From an uncultured Lachnospiraceae bacterium (GTDB lineage Bacteria > Bacillota_A > Clostridia > Lachnospirales > Lachnospiraceae): a stretch of DNA of 58,448 nt. This document shows, in pieces, positions 49,747 to 58,448 of this stretch (the first letter of the stretch is position 1; each line of letters opens with the position of its first letter). The notes below the pieces were generated by a model that was not told where the DNA came from, made no database searches, and saw only the letters and a list, made by a program, of their open reading frames with translations. A program made the translations under genes and the position numbers. The stretch covers positions 1 to 58,448 of the forward strand of contig CAJTOU010000020.1 in assembly GCA_910577835.1 (NCBI GenBank), written 5' to 3'.

Positions 49747-50856
49747 TTATTCGGCTGTCTGTTCTTCTGCTGTTTCCTCCGCGGTTTTTTCTGGTTCTGT
49801 TGTATTATCAAGTAAAACTCTTCTGCTCAGGCTGATTTTCTTTTCTTCTCCATTAAAATCCACTACCTTTGTTTCAATTTTCTGTCCAATTTTCAGCACA
49901 TCAGCAGGCTTATCGATATGTTCTCTTGCAATCTGTGATACATGCAACAGTGCATCGATACCCGGCTCCAGCTCAACAAATGCACCAAAATCTGTCATTC
50001 TTGCCACTGTTCCCTCTACTATACTGCCAACAGCGTATTTTTCTGCCGCATGAATCCATGGATTTGTCTCATCAAACTTAAGGCTCAGAGCAATCTTGGT
50101 TCCATTGACTTCCTTTATAAGAGCTTCTACCTTATCGCCAACCTTAAACATCTTCTTTGGATGCTCTACTCTTCCCCATGACATCTCTGAGATATGAAGA
50201 AGACCGTCGATTCCGCCAAGGTCAATAAATGCACCAAAATCTGTAACATTTTTTACAGTTCCGGTAATAACCTGACCTTCCTGAATACTTGCCAGCAATG
50301 CTTCCTGCTTCTCTTTTTTAGCTGCTACCAGCAGAGTTTTTCTGTCACCGATAATTCTTCTTCTCTTAGGATTGAACTCGCTGATTACAAACTCAACCTC
50401 CTGACCGGCATATTTGCTTAAGTCCTTTTCATACATATCAGATACCAGACTTGCCGGAATAAATATCTTGGCTTCATCTAATGTCACGCTTAAACCGCCT
50501 GCCATTACCTGTGTAACTTTAGCCTTTAATACTTCTTTGTTCTCAAAGGCCTCCTCTAATCTTCTGTTTCCTTTTTCCTGTGCCAGACGCTTGTAGGTAA
50601 GCAATACCTGACCTTCTCCATCGTTGACTTTCAGAACTTTTGCTTCCATCTTATCGCCAACATTTACCATTGTTGTTAAATCTGCATTAGGTGTATTGGT
50701 ATATTCATTTCTGACAATGATACCATCTGACTTGTAACCTATATTTAAAACAATTTCATCCGGTTTAACGTCGATGATTGTTCCTTCAACGATTTCTCCT
50801 GTCCTTATAGTTTTAATTGAATCCTCTAGCATCTGCTCAAAGCTTAATTCTGACAT
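49747..50856 (-). CDS. rpsA: Ribosomal protein S1 homologue with four S1 domains
   Basis: The 369-residue product has four S1 RNA-binding domains at about 20-90, 106-175, 192-260 and 277-346; the third and fourth have the full VTDFGAFIDLGG-GLLHISEMSW and MTDFGAFVELEPG-ALLHVSQI patterns. A Thr/Glu-rich tail follows. This short, four-domain form is usual in Firmicutes. Its GAGGAGG and the start lie inside the end of ispH (13-base overlap). In many Clostridia ispH and rpsA are fused into one gene; here they are separate frames. Confidence 0.92.
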   Translation of the reverse strand: MSELSFEQMLEDSIKTIRTGEIVEGTIIDVKPDEIVLNIGYKSDGIIVRNEYTNTPNADLTTMVNVGDKMEAKVLKVNDGEGQVLLTYKRLAQEKGNRRLEEAFENKEVLKAKVTQVMAGGLSVTLDEAKIFIPASLVSDMYEKDLSKYAGQEVEFVISEFNPKRRRIIGDRKTLLVAAKKEKQEALLASIQEGQVITGTVKNVTDFGAFIDLGGIDGLLHISEMSWGRVEHPKKMFKVGDKVEALIKEVNGTKIALSLKFDETNPWIHAAEKYAVGSIVEGTVARMTDFGAFVELEPGIDALLHVSQIAREHIDKPADVLKIGQKIETKVVDFNGEEKKISLSRRVLLDNTTEPEKTAEETAEEQTAE

Positions 50857-51743
50857 TCTGCCAAAACCTCCTCTATTATATTATTAGGGGTTGAAGCCCC
50901 TGCTGTAATACCTACATTTCTACAGGTCTGCAGCTTTTTTAAATCCAAGTCTTTTAGTTTCTGTATATAGTAAGTATTTTTACATTCTTCTTTACATATT
51001 TCATAAAGCTTTTGTGTGTTTGAACTGCTTTTGCCGCCTATCACAATCATGGCATCTGATCCTGAGGCAATCTGCCTTGCCTCTGCCTGTCGTTCATTGG
51101 TCGCGTTACAGATAGTATTAACAACTATTATATCATACCCCTTTTTGCCAATAATTTCAACCATTTTATCAAATTTCTTGTAATTAAATGTCGTTTGCGC
51201 CACAACACACAATTTTTTACCCCTGTCATATTCAAATTTTTCCGCCTGTTCCTCTGTATTGATAATAAAAGTATCTGATTCTGACCAGCCTTTTATTCCC
51301 TGAACTTCAGGATGCTTTTCATTTCCTATAATCAATATCGCATAACCGTCGCGGCTTTTTTCCATTACTGTCTTATGTATTTTTTTTACAAATGGACAGG
51401 TAGCATCTACAAGCTTTAAGTCCCGTTCCCGTATATAATCATTTGTTTTCCGGTCTACACCATGCGAGCGGATAATGACTGTCCCATGCTCTATTGCCAA
51501 AAGTTCTTCCATGCTGTTTAGCACTGTTACTCCATTTTTTTCCAAATCCGCAACTACCTGTTCATTGTGAATAATCGGACCATAAGTATAAATATGGTCC
51601 CATCCTTCCTTGTTACTTTCCTTGTTGCTTTCCCTGTTATATTCCTTTTGTTTCTTTCTGTTTTCAATTTCCTTATATACAGTTTCCACTGCTCTTTTTA
51701 CTCCAAAGCAGAAGCCTGCGCTTTTAGCAACTGTTACCTTCAT
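50844..51743 (-). CDS. ispH: 4-hydroxy-3-methylbut-2-enyl diphosphate reductase
   Basis: IspH is the last enzyme of the MEP isoprenoid route, making IPP and DMAPP. The 299-residue product has the three cluster Cys at 12 (AGFCFGV), 116 (DATCPFV) and 212 (NTICNAT), and HGV and TTxxYKK-type active-site segments. A charged insertion at about 30-48, rich in Lys, Glu, Asn and Ser, is unusual. The gene overlaps cmk by 20 bases and rpsA by 13. Confidence 0.96.
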   Translation of the reverse strand: MKVTVAKSAGFCFGVKRAVETVYKEIENRKKQKEYNRESNKESNKEGWDHIYTYGPIIHNEQVVADLEKNGVTVLNSMEELLAIEHGTVIIRSHGVDRKTNDYIRERDLKLVDATCPFVKKIHKTVMEKSRDGYAILIIGNEKHPEVQGIKGWSESDTFIINTEEQAEKFEYDRGKKLCVVAQTTFNYKKFDKMVEIIGKKGYDIIVVNTICNATNERQAEARQIASGSDAMIVIGGKSSSNTQKLYEICKEECKNTYYIQKLKDLDLKKLQTCRNVGITAGASTPNNIIEEVLAECQN

Positions 51744-52407
51744 AGCTTTTCCTGTCCTCTATCATTTCTCTGATTTTTCCAACCACCTGCTCTATCGCAA
51801 GCTCGGAAGAATCCAGATAAACCGCCTGCTCCGCCTGCTTTAACGGTGCGATTTCTCTGTGCATATCCCTGTAATCCCTTTCCTTGATATCCTCTTCTAT
51901 TTCTTTCAGATTACATTCAATTCCCCTTTTGACAAGCTCCTCGTATCTTCGTTTTGCTCTTGTATTAACGCTTGCTGTCAGGTAAATCTTTACCTGAGCA
52001 TCCTTTAGTACATTTGTACCAATATCTCTGCCATCCATTACTACATTGTGCTCCTGTCCAAGCTGCCGCTGAAGATTTAGAAGCTTTTCCCTGACTCCCT
52101 CATATATTGAAATTGCCGAAGTTGCCTGACTGACCTCCTCCGTGCGAATATATGCATTTACATTTTCCCCATTCAACAATACCTGCTGTTCACCGTTTTT
52201 GTATTTTAAGCTGACTTCAATCTTTTCACAGTGTCCAACCACAGCCTCCTTATCTCTTACATCTATTCCATTTCTCAGACAAGACAAGGCCATCGCCCGA
52301 TACATGGCGCCGGTATCCACATAAATAAATCCCAAATCCGCCGCAAGTATTTTTGCGATTGTGCTTTTACCTGCGCCGGCAGGTCCGTCAATAGCCACCT
52401 GAAACAT
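51724..52407 (-). CDS. cmk: Cytidylate kinase
   Basis: Cmk phosphorylates CMP and dCMP. The 227-residue product starts FQVAIDGPAGAGKSTIAK with the P-loop, has VDTGAMYRAMAL, NVVMDGRDIGTNV and AKRRYEELVKRG with the Arg of the lid. The ATG at 52407 follows GGAGG by 5 bases; a slightly earlier in-frame codon is not supported. It heads cmk-ispH-rpsA. Confidence 0.96.
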   Translation of the reverse strand: MFQVAIDGPAGAGKSTIAKILAADLGFIYVDTGAMYRAMALSCLRNGIDVRDKEAVVGHCEKIEVSLKYKNGEQQVLLNGENVNAYIRTEEVSQATSAISIYEGVREKLLNLQRQLGQEHNVVMDGRDIGTNVLKDAQVKIYLTASVNTRAKRRYEELVKRGIECNLKEIEEDIKERDYRDMHREIAPLKQAEQAVYLDSSELAIEQVVGKIREMIEDRKSYEGNSC

Positions 52408-52510
52408 TTTTTCCTCCATCTGCCGACAACCGGCTTTTTTATTTCACAGGAAATTACCTTACATTTCCTATTCTTTATTATACAACAAAATTTGTATTTT
52501 AACAAAGTAT

Positions 52511-53767
52511 TTATGCAAAAAAACCTGCAAGATATCCGGTAGACCATGCAATTTGAAGATTATATCCGCCTGTCAGAGCATCTGTATCAATTACTTCTCC
52601 GGCAAAAAACAGCCCTGTTATCCTTTTTGATTCCATACTTGCTGGTGAAAGCTCTTTTACTTCCACTCCACCCTGTGTAATAATTGCTTCCTGAAATCCT
52701 CTTGTTCCTGTGACAGTCAGTGTAAAATTTTTTATAACATGCACCAGATTTTTCCGTTCTTCTCTTGAAATTGCATGTACTTTTTTAAATTCATCAATAC
52801 CGGAATACATAATTATTAATGGTATGATACTTTTTGGAAGCAGCTCATTTAATGAATTTCTGAAATTTTTATTTTTAAATTTCTGAAAATCCTTTAAAAT
52901 CCGTTCATCCAAAACAGCTTCCGAAAGCGCCGGCTTTAAATCTATCACAAGCCGCAGGGTATTTCCTTCATGAAGTCTTTTTGTCAGAATACTGCTTGCA
53001 CTCAAAATCACAGGACCGCTTACTCCAAAATGAGTAAATAGAAGTTCTCCAAAATCCGAATACAACTTTTTATTTTCCTGATAAAAATCCACCTGTATAT
53101 TTTTCAGACTGAGTCCCTGCAAATCTCTGATAAATTCTTCCTTCACAATCATTGGTACAAGTGCTGGAAACAGCCTTGTTGTCTTATGTCCTGTTTTTTC
53201 TGCAAACCTGTATCCATCACCTGTTGAGCCGGTAGACGGATAAGAACAGCCTCCAGTTGCAACAATTACACTGTCAAACATTTCCTTTGTGCCGTCTGTA
53301 AAAAAAATCCCCTTTACCTTCGGTTTCTCATCCCCTTCTTCTTCCATAGCATTTCGAATCTCTATATCCTGAATTTCTGTATTTAAATGAATATATACCC
53401 CATGTTTTTTCAATAATTTGGTCAATCCCGATATCACATCGGAAGACCTGTCAGATACCGGAAATACACGGTTCCCTCTTTCTACCTTCGTCTGCACTCC
53501 TGCCTTTTCAAACATCTGTATAACATCGCCATTGGACATTGTATAAAATGCACTGTAAAGAAATTTTGCATTTGTAACAACATTTTTCATTACCTCATCT
53601 ATATCGGAGGCGTTTGTCAGATTACATCTTCCTTTTCCGGTAATATAAAGTTTCTTTCCCAGCTTTTCGTTTTTTTCATATAAATGGACTTCTTTTCCTG
53701 CTTGGGCCGCGGATATAGCTGCCATCATTCCTGCTGCACCACCACCTATTATTGCTATTTTCTTCAC
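52511..53767 (-). CDS. BaiN/HI0933-family FAD-dependent oxidoreductase
   Basis: The 418-residue product has the FAD-binding GGGAAGMMAAISAAQ near the N-terminus, the family-specific GKGRCNLTN block, VIVATGGCSYPSTGSTGDGY and FFAGEVIDTDALTGGYNLQIAWSTG near the C-terminus. Members include BaiN and YhiN; reactions are mostly unknown. The start codon is GTG (53767) behind AGGA. It is placed just upstream of cmk, a common neighbour in Clostridia. A bile acid role should not be assumed. Confidence 0.9.
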   Translation of the reverse strand: MKKIAIIGGGAAGMMAAISAAQAGKEVHLYEKNEKLGKKLYITGKGRCNLTNASDIDEVMKNVVTNAKFLYSAFYTMSNGDVIQMFEKAGVQTKVERGNRVFPVSDRSSDVISGLTKLLKKHGVYIHLNTEIQDIEIRNAMEEEGDEKPKVKGIFFTDGTKEMFDSVIVATGGCSYPSTGSTGDGYRFAEKTGHKTTRLFPALVPMIVKEEFIRDLQGLSLKNIQVDFYQENKKLYSDFGELLFTHFGVSGPVILSASSILTKRLHEGNTLRLVIDLKPALSEAVLDERILKDFQKFKNKNFRNSLNELLPKSIIPLIIMYSGIDEFKKVHAISREERKNLVHVIKNFTLTVTGTRGFQEAIITQGGVEVKELSPASMESKRITGLFFAGEVIDTDALTGGYNLQIAWSTGYLAGFFA

Positions 53768-53844
53768 TTTATCTGTTCCTTTTTATATATTTTTTCAGGA
53801 AATAATTTACGGATTTCCTGTTATCTGCGTTATATAACTGAATT

Positions 53845-54759
53845 TTACAAGGGCTTTTTTGCCAAATCCGAATCGTCTACCCAGTTTAATTCGTCATTTC
53901 CCGAAACTGCATATTCATTGCAGATATCTTCCAGCATTTCCAGACGATTTACCAGATTTTTTTTACGTTTTGCCATAAGAGCCGTGACCAGAGCGTTGAT
54001 AACGCTTAACGGAGCTGTCAGGGACTCCGCTACCGATGTCATTTCACTTTTTGCAATCAGATTACAGGAGGAATATAAATTCATGGGAGATGTTTCACTG
54101 TCTGTAATCGTAATTACCCTGCAGTTTCTGCTGTTCGCAAACTCCATTGCCTTTAAGGTTCGAATAGAATACCTTGGAAAACTGATTCCCACAATACAGT
54201 CCTCCTCATTCATGCGAAGCATATCTTCAAATAAATTGCTGGAATTATCAGAAGATAATAAAATTACCTCATTAAGCATAAGTTTTAAACTGGCTTCCAT
54301 ACAGGCAGCCAACGGCGCACTGTTTCTGATTCCGATAATATAAACTTTTCTTGCAGCTAAAAGCAGCTCCACTGCCGCCTCAAAAGCATTGCGGTTTATC
54401 TGCTCCATGGTATAGCGGATATTTTCCATATCCCTTTTTAAAACCTGCTCCAAAACCTCCTGTCTGGAAATATTTTCATTATCAATATCTACCGCGGGAG
54501 GTTCATGAATTCTTCGGCGAACCATTTTTTCCAGCTCACCTTGAAGCTGCGGAAAGCCCTTTAATCCAAGCATAGCAGCAAAGCGCACCACGGTAGACTC
54601 GCTTACGCCCACCTCATATCCAATCTTTGAAGCAGTAAGAAACGCCGCTCTGTCATAATCCGTCATAATAAAACGGGCAAGCTTTTTCTGACCTCTGCTC
54701 ATACTGGAAAATTTATTATTTATAATCTGAAAAATATTTTCTGTTTCTTTTTTCTTCAT
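53845..54759 (-). CDS. RpiR/MurR-family transcriptional regulator
   Basis: The 304-residue product has an N-terminal RpiR helix-turn-helix (MSRGQKKLARFIMTDYDRAAFLTASKIGYEVGVSESTVVRFA) and a C-terminal SIS sugar-isomerase domain (VYIIGIRNSAPLA, CIVGISFPRYSIRTL, VITITDSETSP). Members sense phosphosugars and control sugar or amino-sugar genes. No sugar operon is adjacent, so the target is not apparent. It is 77 bases upstream of the flavoprotein gene. Confidence 0.93.
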   Translation of the reverse strand: MKKKETENIFQIINNKFSSMSRGQKKLARFIMTDYDRAAFLTASKIGYEVGVSESTVVRFAAMLGLKGFPQLQGELEKMVRRRIHEPPAVDIDNENISRQEVLEQVLKRDMENIRYTMEQINRNAFEAAVELLLAARKVYIIGIRNSAPLAACMEASLKLMLNEVILLSSDNSSNLFEDMLRMNEEDCIVGISFPRYSIRTLKAMEFANSRNCRVITITDSETSPMNLYSSCNLIAKSEMTSVAESLTAPLSVINALVTALMAKRKKNLVNRLEMLEDICNEYAVSGNDELNWVDDSDLAKKPL

Positions 54760-54876
54760 ATCCTGTCCCCTTCTGTAATATATTTTGTATCATATATACT
54801 TTTTGTTTTTCTGTCAACTGATATTTTAGATAATCAGCCTGTAATTACCAATATTAAATATTAGATACATAATTTT

Positions 54877-56061
54877 CTATATTTCTTTCATATTCTTTCT
54901 ATCTGCAATTTTTAAAAAAGTCAGTGCCCGTTCTTTCCATGTATGCTCTTTCACAGCTTTCTGGCTGCCCTGCAAAGCAATCTTTTCAGCATAATCCGGC
55001 TCTGACAAAAGCTTTTTTATCTTTTGGGAAAGCTCTTGTCTTTGTTCAAGCGAAAAACTGATATAATCCTGTCCATCTGTCAGCTTTTCAGTAATATATT
55101 TGGAAGTGTCTGACACAGAAACACAGCCCTGAAGCATGGAATTAAAAATTCTGTCATGTGCTCCTTCTTTAAACCATGGCATAACATTCAGGGATATTTT
55201 TGCATTGTTCATATATTCCAGACAGGTTTTTGAATCTACCTGACCTGTCATAATAAGATTTTCCATATTTTTACATTCCGAAAGCTCCCAGTCCTTTCCT
55301 AATACCACAACTTTTATTCCCGCTTCTGCAAGTGAGCAGACGATTTCTCTGCGAAAATAGGAACGTATATATAAGTCTACAAAAACCATTCCATATAGAC
55401 AGGCAAGTATTTCATGTCTTGTGATTTTTGGAATTTCCTTTTTTAAATATGAAATCATAGTCTGCTCCAGAGGCAGATTTGGTTCTTCCTTCAGCTTTTG
55501 TATAATTTCAAAATAAAAATCTTTATTTTCCTCGTCCACTCCCTTTAAGTGTTTCATAAGATTTGGTAATGCCACATAATTTCCTGCGAAAACCACATCA
55601 TATTTTCTATCATTATATGGAAGATTTTGTGACAGCTCTGTACCGCCAAGCGGCAGAAAATATACTTTTCCATATTTTGGATAATATTCTTCCACAAATT
55701 TTATATGCTGTTTGTCAATACACAGCAAAGTAAGGTGTTTATGTACCGAGGAAAGCTGTTTAAAATAATAGATAGGACTGTCTACCATAATACAATAGCA
55801 GGGAATTTCAAAAATTTCCCAGACACTTTTATGCCCAGTCCATTCAAACTGAGATTCCTCACTCAATCCAATAAAATTAAAAGTCAAAAATATGGTTTCT
55901 TCCTTTTGATAAAAAATTTGAAATTCTTTTCTGCTTTCTTCCGGTTTTTCTAAATCCCAAAACCATACTTCCATACCTGCTTCCTGAAATGTCTCTGCCA
56001 TCTGCATGGAAAAAAACTCCAATGTTTCTACCGCATGTTTTGCCAAAATAATTCTGTGCAT
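54877..56061 (-). CDS. CgeB-like family 1 glycosyltransferase
   Basis: The 394-residue product resembles CgeB/DUF3880-type glycosyltransferases. The C-terminal half has the GT-B donor domain: VVLGKDWELS, MNNAKISLNVMPWFKEGAHDRIFNSMLQGCVSVSD, and a C-terminal helix. The N-terminal half is family-poor (ILAKHAVETLEFFSMQMAE). In spore formers CgeB-like proteins add surface sugars late in development; others act on flagellin or other surfaces. GAGGAG precedes the ATG. It is monocistronic. Confidence 0.82.
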   Translation of the reverse strand: MHRIILAKHAVETLEFFSMQMAETFQEAGMEVWFWDLEKPEESRKEFQIFYQKEETIFLTFNFIGLSEESQFEWTGHKSVWEIFEIPCYCIMVDSPIYYFKQLSSVHKHLTLLCIDKQHIKFVEEYYPKYGKVYFLPLGGTELSQNLPYNDRKYDVVFAGNYVALPNLMKHLKGVDEENKDFYFEIIQKLKEEPNLPLEQTMISYLKKEIPKITRHEILACLYGMVFVDLYIRSYFRREIVCSLAEAGIKVVVLGKDWELSECKNMENLIMTGQVDSKTCLEYMNNAKISLNVMPWFKEGAHDRIFNSMLQGCVSVSDTSKYITEKLTDGQDYISFSLEQRQELSQKIKKLLSEPDYAEKIALQGSQKAVKEHTWKERALTFLKIADRKNMKEI

Positions 56062-56310
56062 AAACCTGTCTCCTCTTTATTTTCTCTTTCCATATGGTAT
56101 ACGAATACTATTTTCTAATGCCATTATTATAACCGATGTCTATAAATTCTTCTACCTAAATTTTTATAAAATATATCATATCTAAACTTTTCTGCCAAAT
56201 ACTTTTACAACTTATTTTTACTTATTATACATAATTTTTACATATATGTCAATATATACGAAATATTTTTTGAATATATAGAATAAAATAAATATTATAC
56301 AAAACAAAAA

Positions 56311-56357
56311 ACAGTTAAAATTTCAGCGACCCTTTCGGAAACAAGAATTTTAACTGT
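56311..56357 (-). terminator. Terminator of the DUF1284 gene
   Basis: ACAGTTAAAATT (56311-56322) and AATTTTAACTGT (56346-56357) form a perfect 12-bp stem, followed on the minus strand by TTTTTTGTTTTG. The remainder of the 56062-56529 gap shows no other signal. Confidence 0.85.
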
Positions 56358-56529
56358 CCAATAATTGTAATACAATAAATATCTTCTGCTGCCAAATACA
56401 TATATAAAAATGTACACGATAGAAGATTTAAGGTAAACTTCACAATTTTAACTTGGTGTTTCAATGTGTATTTGTAACTATTATTTTGATATATTTTTTC
56501 TGCCTGAATTAATTTGCAAAATTCATATA

Positions 56530-56955
56530 TCAAAACAGTTCTTCATATCTACAATATTCCCCATACCACCGACAACTGCCGCAGATTTCTTCAAACTGTT
56601 CTCTACTGATTCGTTTAACCCCTTTCTCCGCTTCTTCAAGCGTATATAAACCATTTTCCAAAAGTCCTGCATATTCCAGCGTCAATCTGTCCTTTTTCTG
56701 TACATCTTCATTGCCAAGTATACAATACTTCTTCTTTTTTCCTGAAAGATTTGGACATTTTCCGCAAATGTCGTCTGTTCCACAAATAATCTGAAGCTCT
56801 TTTGCCTGTGGAAAGGCACCAAATTTTTTATACTTATCTGCTCCTATTCTTACAACTATTTCCTTCATATGTTCTGTAAAAGTCTGATGATACCCATTTC
56901 CAGAAAAAAGTCGGGTACATAACAGATGATGCCCTCGTAAAATAATTTTGTCCAT
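56530..56955 (-). CDS. DUF1284 cysteine-rich protein
   Basis: The 141-residue product has the DUF1284 start ILRGHHLLCTRLFSGNGY and metal-type Cys pairs: CGTDDICGKCP, KKYCILGN and CGSCRWYGEYC, suggesting an iron-sulfur or zinc site. The reaction is not known. It is monocistronic, with a weak ribosome binding site and its own terminator. There is no informative neighbour. Confidence 0.85.
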   Translation of the reverse strand: MDKIILRGHHLLCTRLFSGNGYHQTFTEHMKEIVVRIGADKYKKFGAFPQAKELQIICGTDDICGKCPNLSGKKKKYCILGNEDVQKKDRLTLEYAGLLENGLYTLEEAEKGVKRISREQFEEICGSCRWYGEYCRYEELF

Positions 56956-57109
56956 TTTATCAATTTCTCTCTTCTATCAATTTTTGATACTTTTATAAAG
57001 CTGCTATAATTTATTTTTTACTTATTATATATCATTCTTATACGTTATGTCAGATTTTTGAGTTTCTATAAAACTTGAAACACTCTCTTAAACTATTTAT
57101 TAAAACACA

Positions 57110-57141
57110 GGCTGCTGCAAAAATGTTATTTCTCAGCAGCC
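57110..57141 (-). terminator. Terminator of cysK
   Basis: GGCTGCTG and CAGCAGCC pair over a 16-base loop, 47 bases beyond the cysK stop. On the minus strand TGTGTTTT follows, a weak U tract. Confidence 0.6.
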
Positions 57142-57187
57142 CTTAAAAAAGAAAAAACTGTGAATGATTGTCAGTGATTGCTTATCA

Positions 57188-58126
57188 TCAGTTATCACTG
57201 AATAGTGGTGTAGATAAATATCTGTCACCAGAATCCGGAAGCAGTACTACAATTGTTTTTCCTGCATTTTCCGGTCTTTTTGCAAGAATAGCAGCCGCTT
57301 TAAGCGCTGCACCAGATGATATCCCTACTAAAATACCCTCACTTACTGCAAATGCCTTTCCTTCTGCAAATGCATCCTCATTTTTAATTGTAATCACTTC
57401 ATCATATATCTTTGTATTTAATACTTCCGGAACAAATCCGGCACCAATCCCCTGAATCTTATGGGCACCTGACGTTCCGGCAGAAAGAACAGGACTGTCC
57501 GCTGGTTCTACTGCCACAATTTTTATACTCGGATTTTTTTCTTTTAAATATTCACCAACACCAGTAATAGTACCTCCTGTACCTACCCCTGCCACAAAAA
57601 TATCAACTTTTCCTTCTGTCTGTTCCCAGATTTCCGGTCCTGTACCTGTCTTATGTGCGGCAGAATTAGCAGGATTTGCAAACTGTCCTAAAATAACTGC
57701 CCCTTCAATTTCATTTTTCAATTCTTCCGCTTTGGCAATTGCACCCTTCATGCCTTTGGCGCCTTCTGTAAGTACCAGCTCAGCTCCATAAGCTTTTAAA
57801 AGATTTCTTCTCTCCATACTCATTGTCTCAGGAAGCGTAAGAACAGCTCTATACCCCTTCGCCGCCGCTACTGCTGCAAGACCTATTCCTGTATTGCCGC
57901 TTGTAGGCTCAATAATCGTGGCTCCCTCTTTTAAAATGCCTCTCTTTTCTGCATCCTCAATCATTGCCAGCGCAATACGGTCCTTTACAGAACCAGCAGG
58001 ATTCAGATATTCCAGCTTTGCAAGAATAACCGCATTTGTAATATCTGCATTTCCTGTATATCTGTTCAGTTTCAACATCGGTGTGCTGCCTATTAATTCT
58101 AGCGCACTTTCTTTTATTTGACTCAT
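57188..58126 (-). CDS. cysK: Cysteine synthase (O-acetylserine sulfhydrylase) CysK
   Basis: CysK makes cysteine from O-acetylserine and sulfide. The 312-residue product has the PLP Lys in NPAGSVKDRIAL, the substrate loop IEPTSGNTGIGLA, the phosphate loop GVGTGGTITGVG and the CysK-specific GISSGAA and DSGDRYLSTPLF end. The ATG at 58126 follows GGAGG by 8 bases. Regulation by the dyad at 58164-58180 is likely. It is monocistronic. Confidence 0.97.
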   Translation of the reverse strand: MSQIKESALELIGSTPMLKLNRYTGNADITNAVILAKLEYLNPAGSVKDRIALAMIEDAEKRGILKEGATIIEPTSGNTGIGLAAVAAAKGYRAVLTLPETMSMERRNLLKAYGAELVLTEGAKGMKGAIAKAEELKNEIEGAVILGQFANPANSAAHKTGTGPEIWEQTEGKVDIFVAGVGTGGTITGVGEYLKEKNPSIKIVAVEPADSPVLSAGTSGAHKIQGIGAGFVPEVLNTKIYDEVITIKNEDAFAEGKAFAVSEGILVGISSGAALKAAAILAKRPENAGKTIVVLLPDSGDRYLSTPLFSDN

Positions 58127-58163
58127 AATTGATTGCCTCCATTTCATTAAATCTTTTTTAATT

Positions 58164-58180
58164 CCTATATTTTTTATAGG
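58164..58180 (-). promoter_or_regulatory. 17-bp dyad operator upstream of cysK
   Basis: CCTATA-N5-TATAGG, that is CCTAT-N7-ATAGG with extra paired bases, about 20 bases downstream of the cysK -10 box. It matches the iscS dyad in sequence and spacing. An Rrf2-family cysteine/Fe-S repressor is inferred. Confidence 0.65.
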
Positions 58181-58198
58181 TTTTAGTCTATGTTACAG

Positions 58199-58227
58199 AT
58201 TATACATGGAAATTTCTTCTTTGTCAA
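58199..58227 (-). promoter_or_regulatory. Promoter of cysK
   Basis: TTGACA (58222-58227), 17 bases, TATAAT (58199-58204) on the minus strand. Both hexamers are perfect. Confidence 0.85.
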
Positions 58228-58377
58228 TAGACGAAATATTGATTATCAGGCTGTCTGGAATAATAAAGTGTTTGTGATACCATAAATTTGTAAAAATCTT
58301 TTCTGCACTTTATTGATAAATAACTTTTTTGTAAGAGCTACATCATAAAAAATGCAAACTTATTATAAAGAAAAAAA

Positions 58378-58448
58378 TCAAAAAGAGCTGTTGCATTAAG
58401 CAGAACACATACAAAATATAGCATTTATACAAATTAAAAACCACTATA
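58378..58448. repeat. Dispersed repeat family B, partial copy at the window edge
   Basis: Seventy-one bases match the reverse complement of the copy at 16193-16302 with only about ten differences, including GAGCTG(T/C), GCATTAA, ACAAAATATAGCATTTATA and CACTATA. The rest lies beyond the window. Confidence 0.8.

Noticed and set aside
56315..56533. 72-codon minus-strand frame downstream of the DUF1284 gene
   Set aside because: It overlaps the terminator hairpin and has no ribosome binding site; composition is that of AT-rich spacer.

Overview
The window reads as a chromosomal segment of a low-GC, endospore-forming anaerobe of the class Clostridia, most like the Lachnospiraceae. The reasons are a complete six-gene Rnf complex (rnfCDGEAB), an alpha/beta-type small acid-soluble spore protein, a PdaA-type cortex deacetylase, a YlbJ-like sporulation membrane protein, a CgeB-like glycosyltransferase, the clostridial cmk-ispH-rpsA cluster and a UPF0210/ACT gene pair. 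Genus cannot be fixed from the sequence alone. Most genes lie on the minus strand and look like ordinary core functions.

Layout. 1-0.9 kb: the 3' part of a flavodoxin-like gene and a structured, less AT-rich stretch that looks like the edge of an integrated mobile element. 0.9-6 kb: the Rnf operon. 6.2-9 kb: a YprB-like exonuclease, a spore protein, a Fic-domain protein whose catalytic His is Gln, and two tRNA-Leu genes. 9-10.5 kb: infC-rpmI-rplT behind a strong promoter and a leader with a transcription attenuator; infC appears to start at AUU. 10.5-20 kb: a DUF1540 protein, a PdaA-like deacetylase, a GntR(YtrA type)-ABC operon with a self-operator, a MacB-like ABC protein and a solitary tRNA-Thr. 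20-29.8 kb: DegV, nitrilase family, GreA, a topoisomerase IV-like pair, GNAT, UppP and a phosphatase, with an orphan IS605/TnpB-type right end between GNAT and UppP. 30-35.5 kb: a PAS-CPBP fusion, an unlisted frameshifted gene, TruA, an HD-GYP/GGDEF protein, and two related approximately 230-bp imperfect palindromes. 35.5-43.9 kb: iscU/iscS, TmcAL, UPF0210/ACT, a WalJ-like hydrolase, PepD and YlbJ. 44-56 kb: a small alarmone synthetase with a two-component system, coaD/rsmD/cheR, rpsA/ispH/cmk, a BaiN-like flavoprotein, an RpiR regulator and a glycosyltransferase. 56.5 kb to the end: a DUF1284 protein and cysK.

How genes connect. Rnf couples ferredoxin oxidation to NAD reduction and ion pumping. 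iscS/iscU and cysK form a cysteine/Fe-S theme and share an unusual 17-bp dyad (CCTAT-N7-ATAGG) just downstream of consensus promoters, suggesting one Rrf2-type regulator for both. The alarmone synthetase and the OmpR/histidine kinase pair lie in one operon.

The least ordinary content is non-coding: the two self-complementary palindromes at 34.7-35.5 kb, a dispersed approximately 106-bp repeat at 12.0 and 49.6 kb whose second copy carries a 29-bp hairpin insertion, a second dispersed inverted-repeat element at 16.2 kb and at the right edge, and the orphan TnpB-type RNA end at 28.0 kb. No CRISPR array, rRNA gene, prophage or intact transposase gene was seen.
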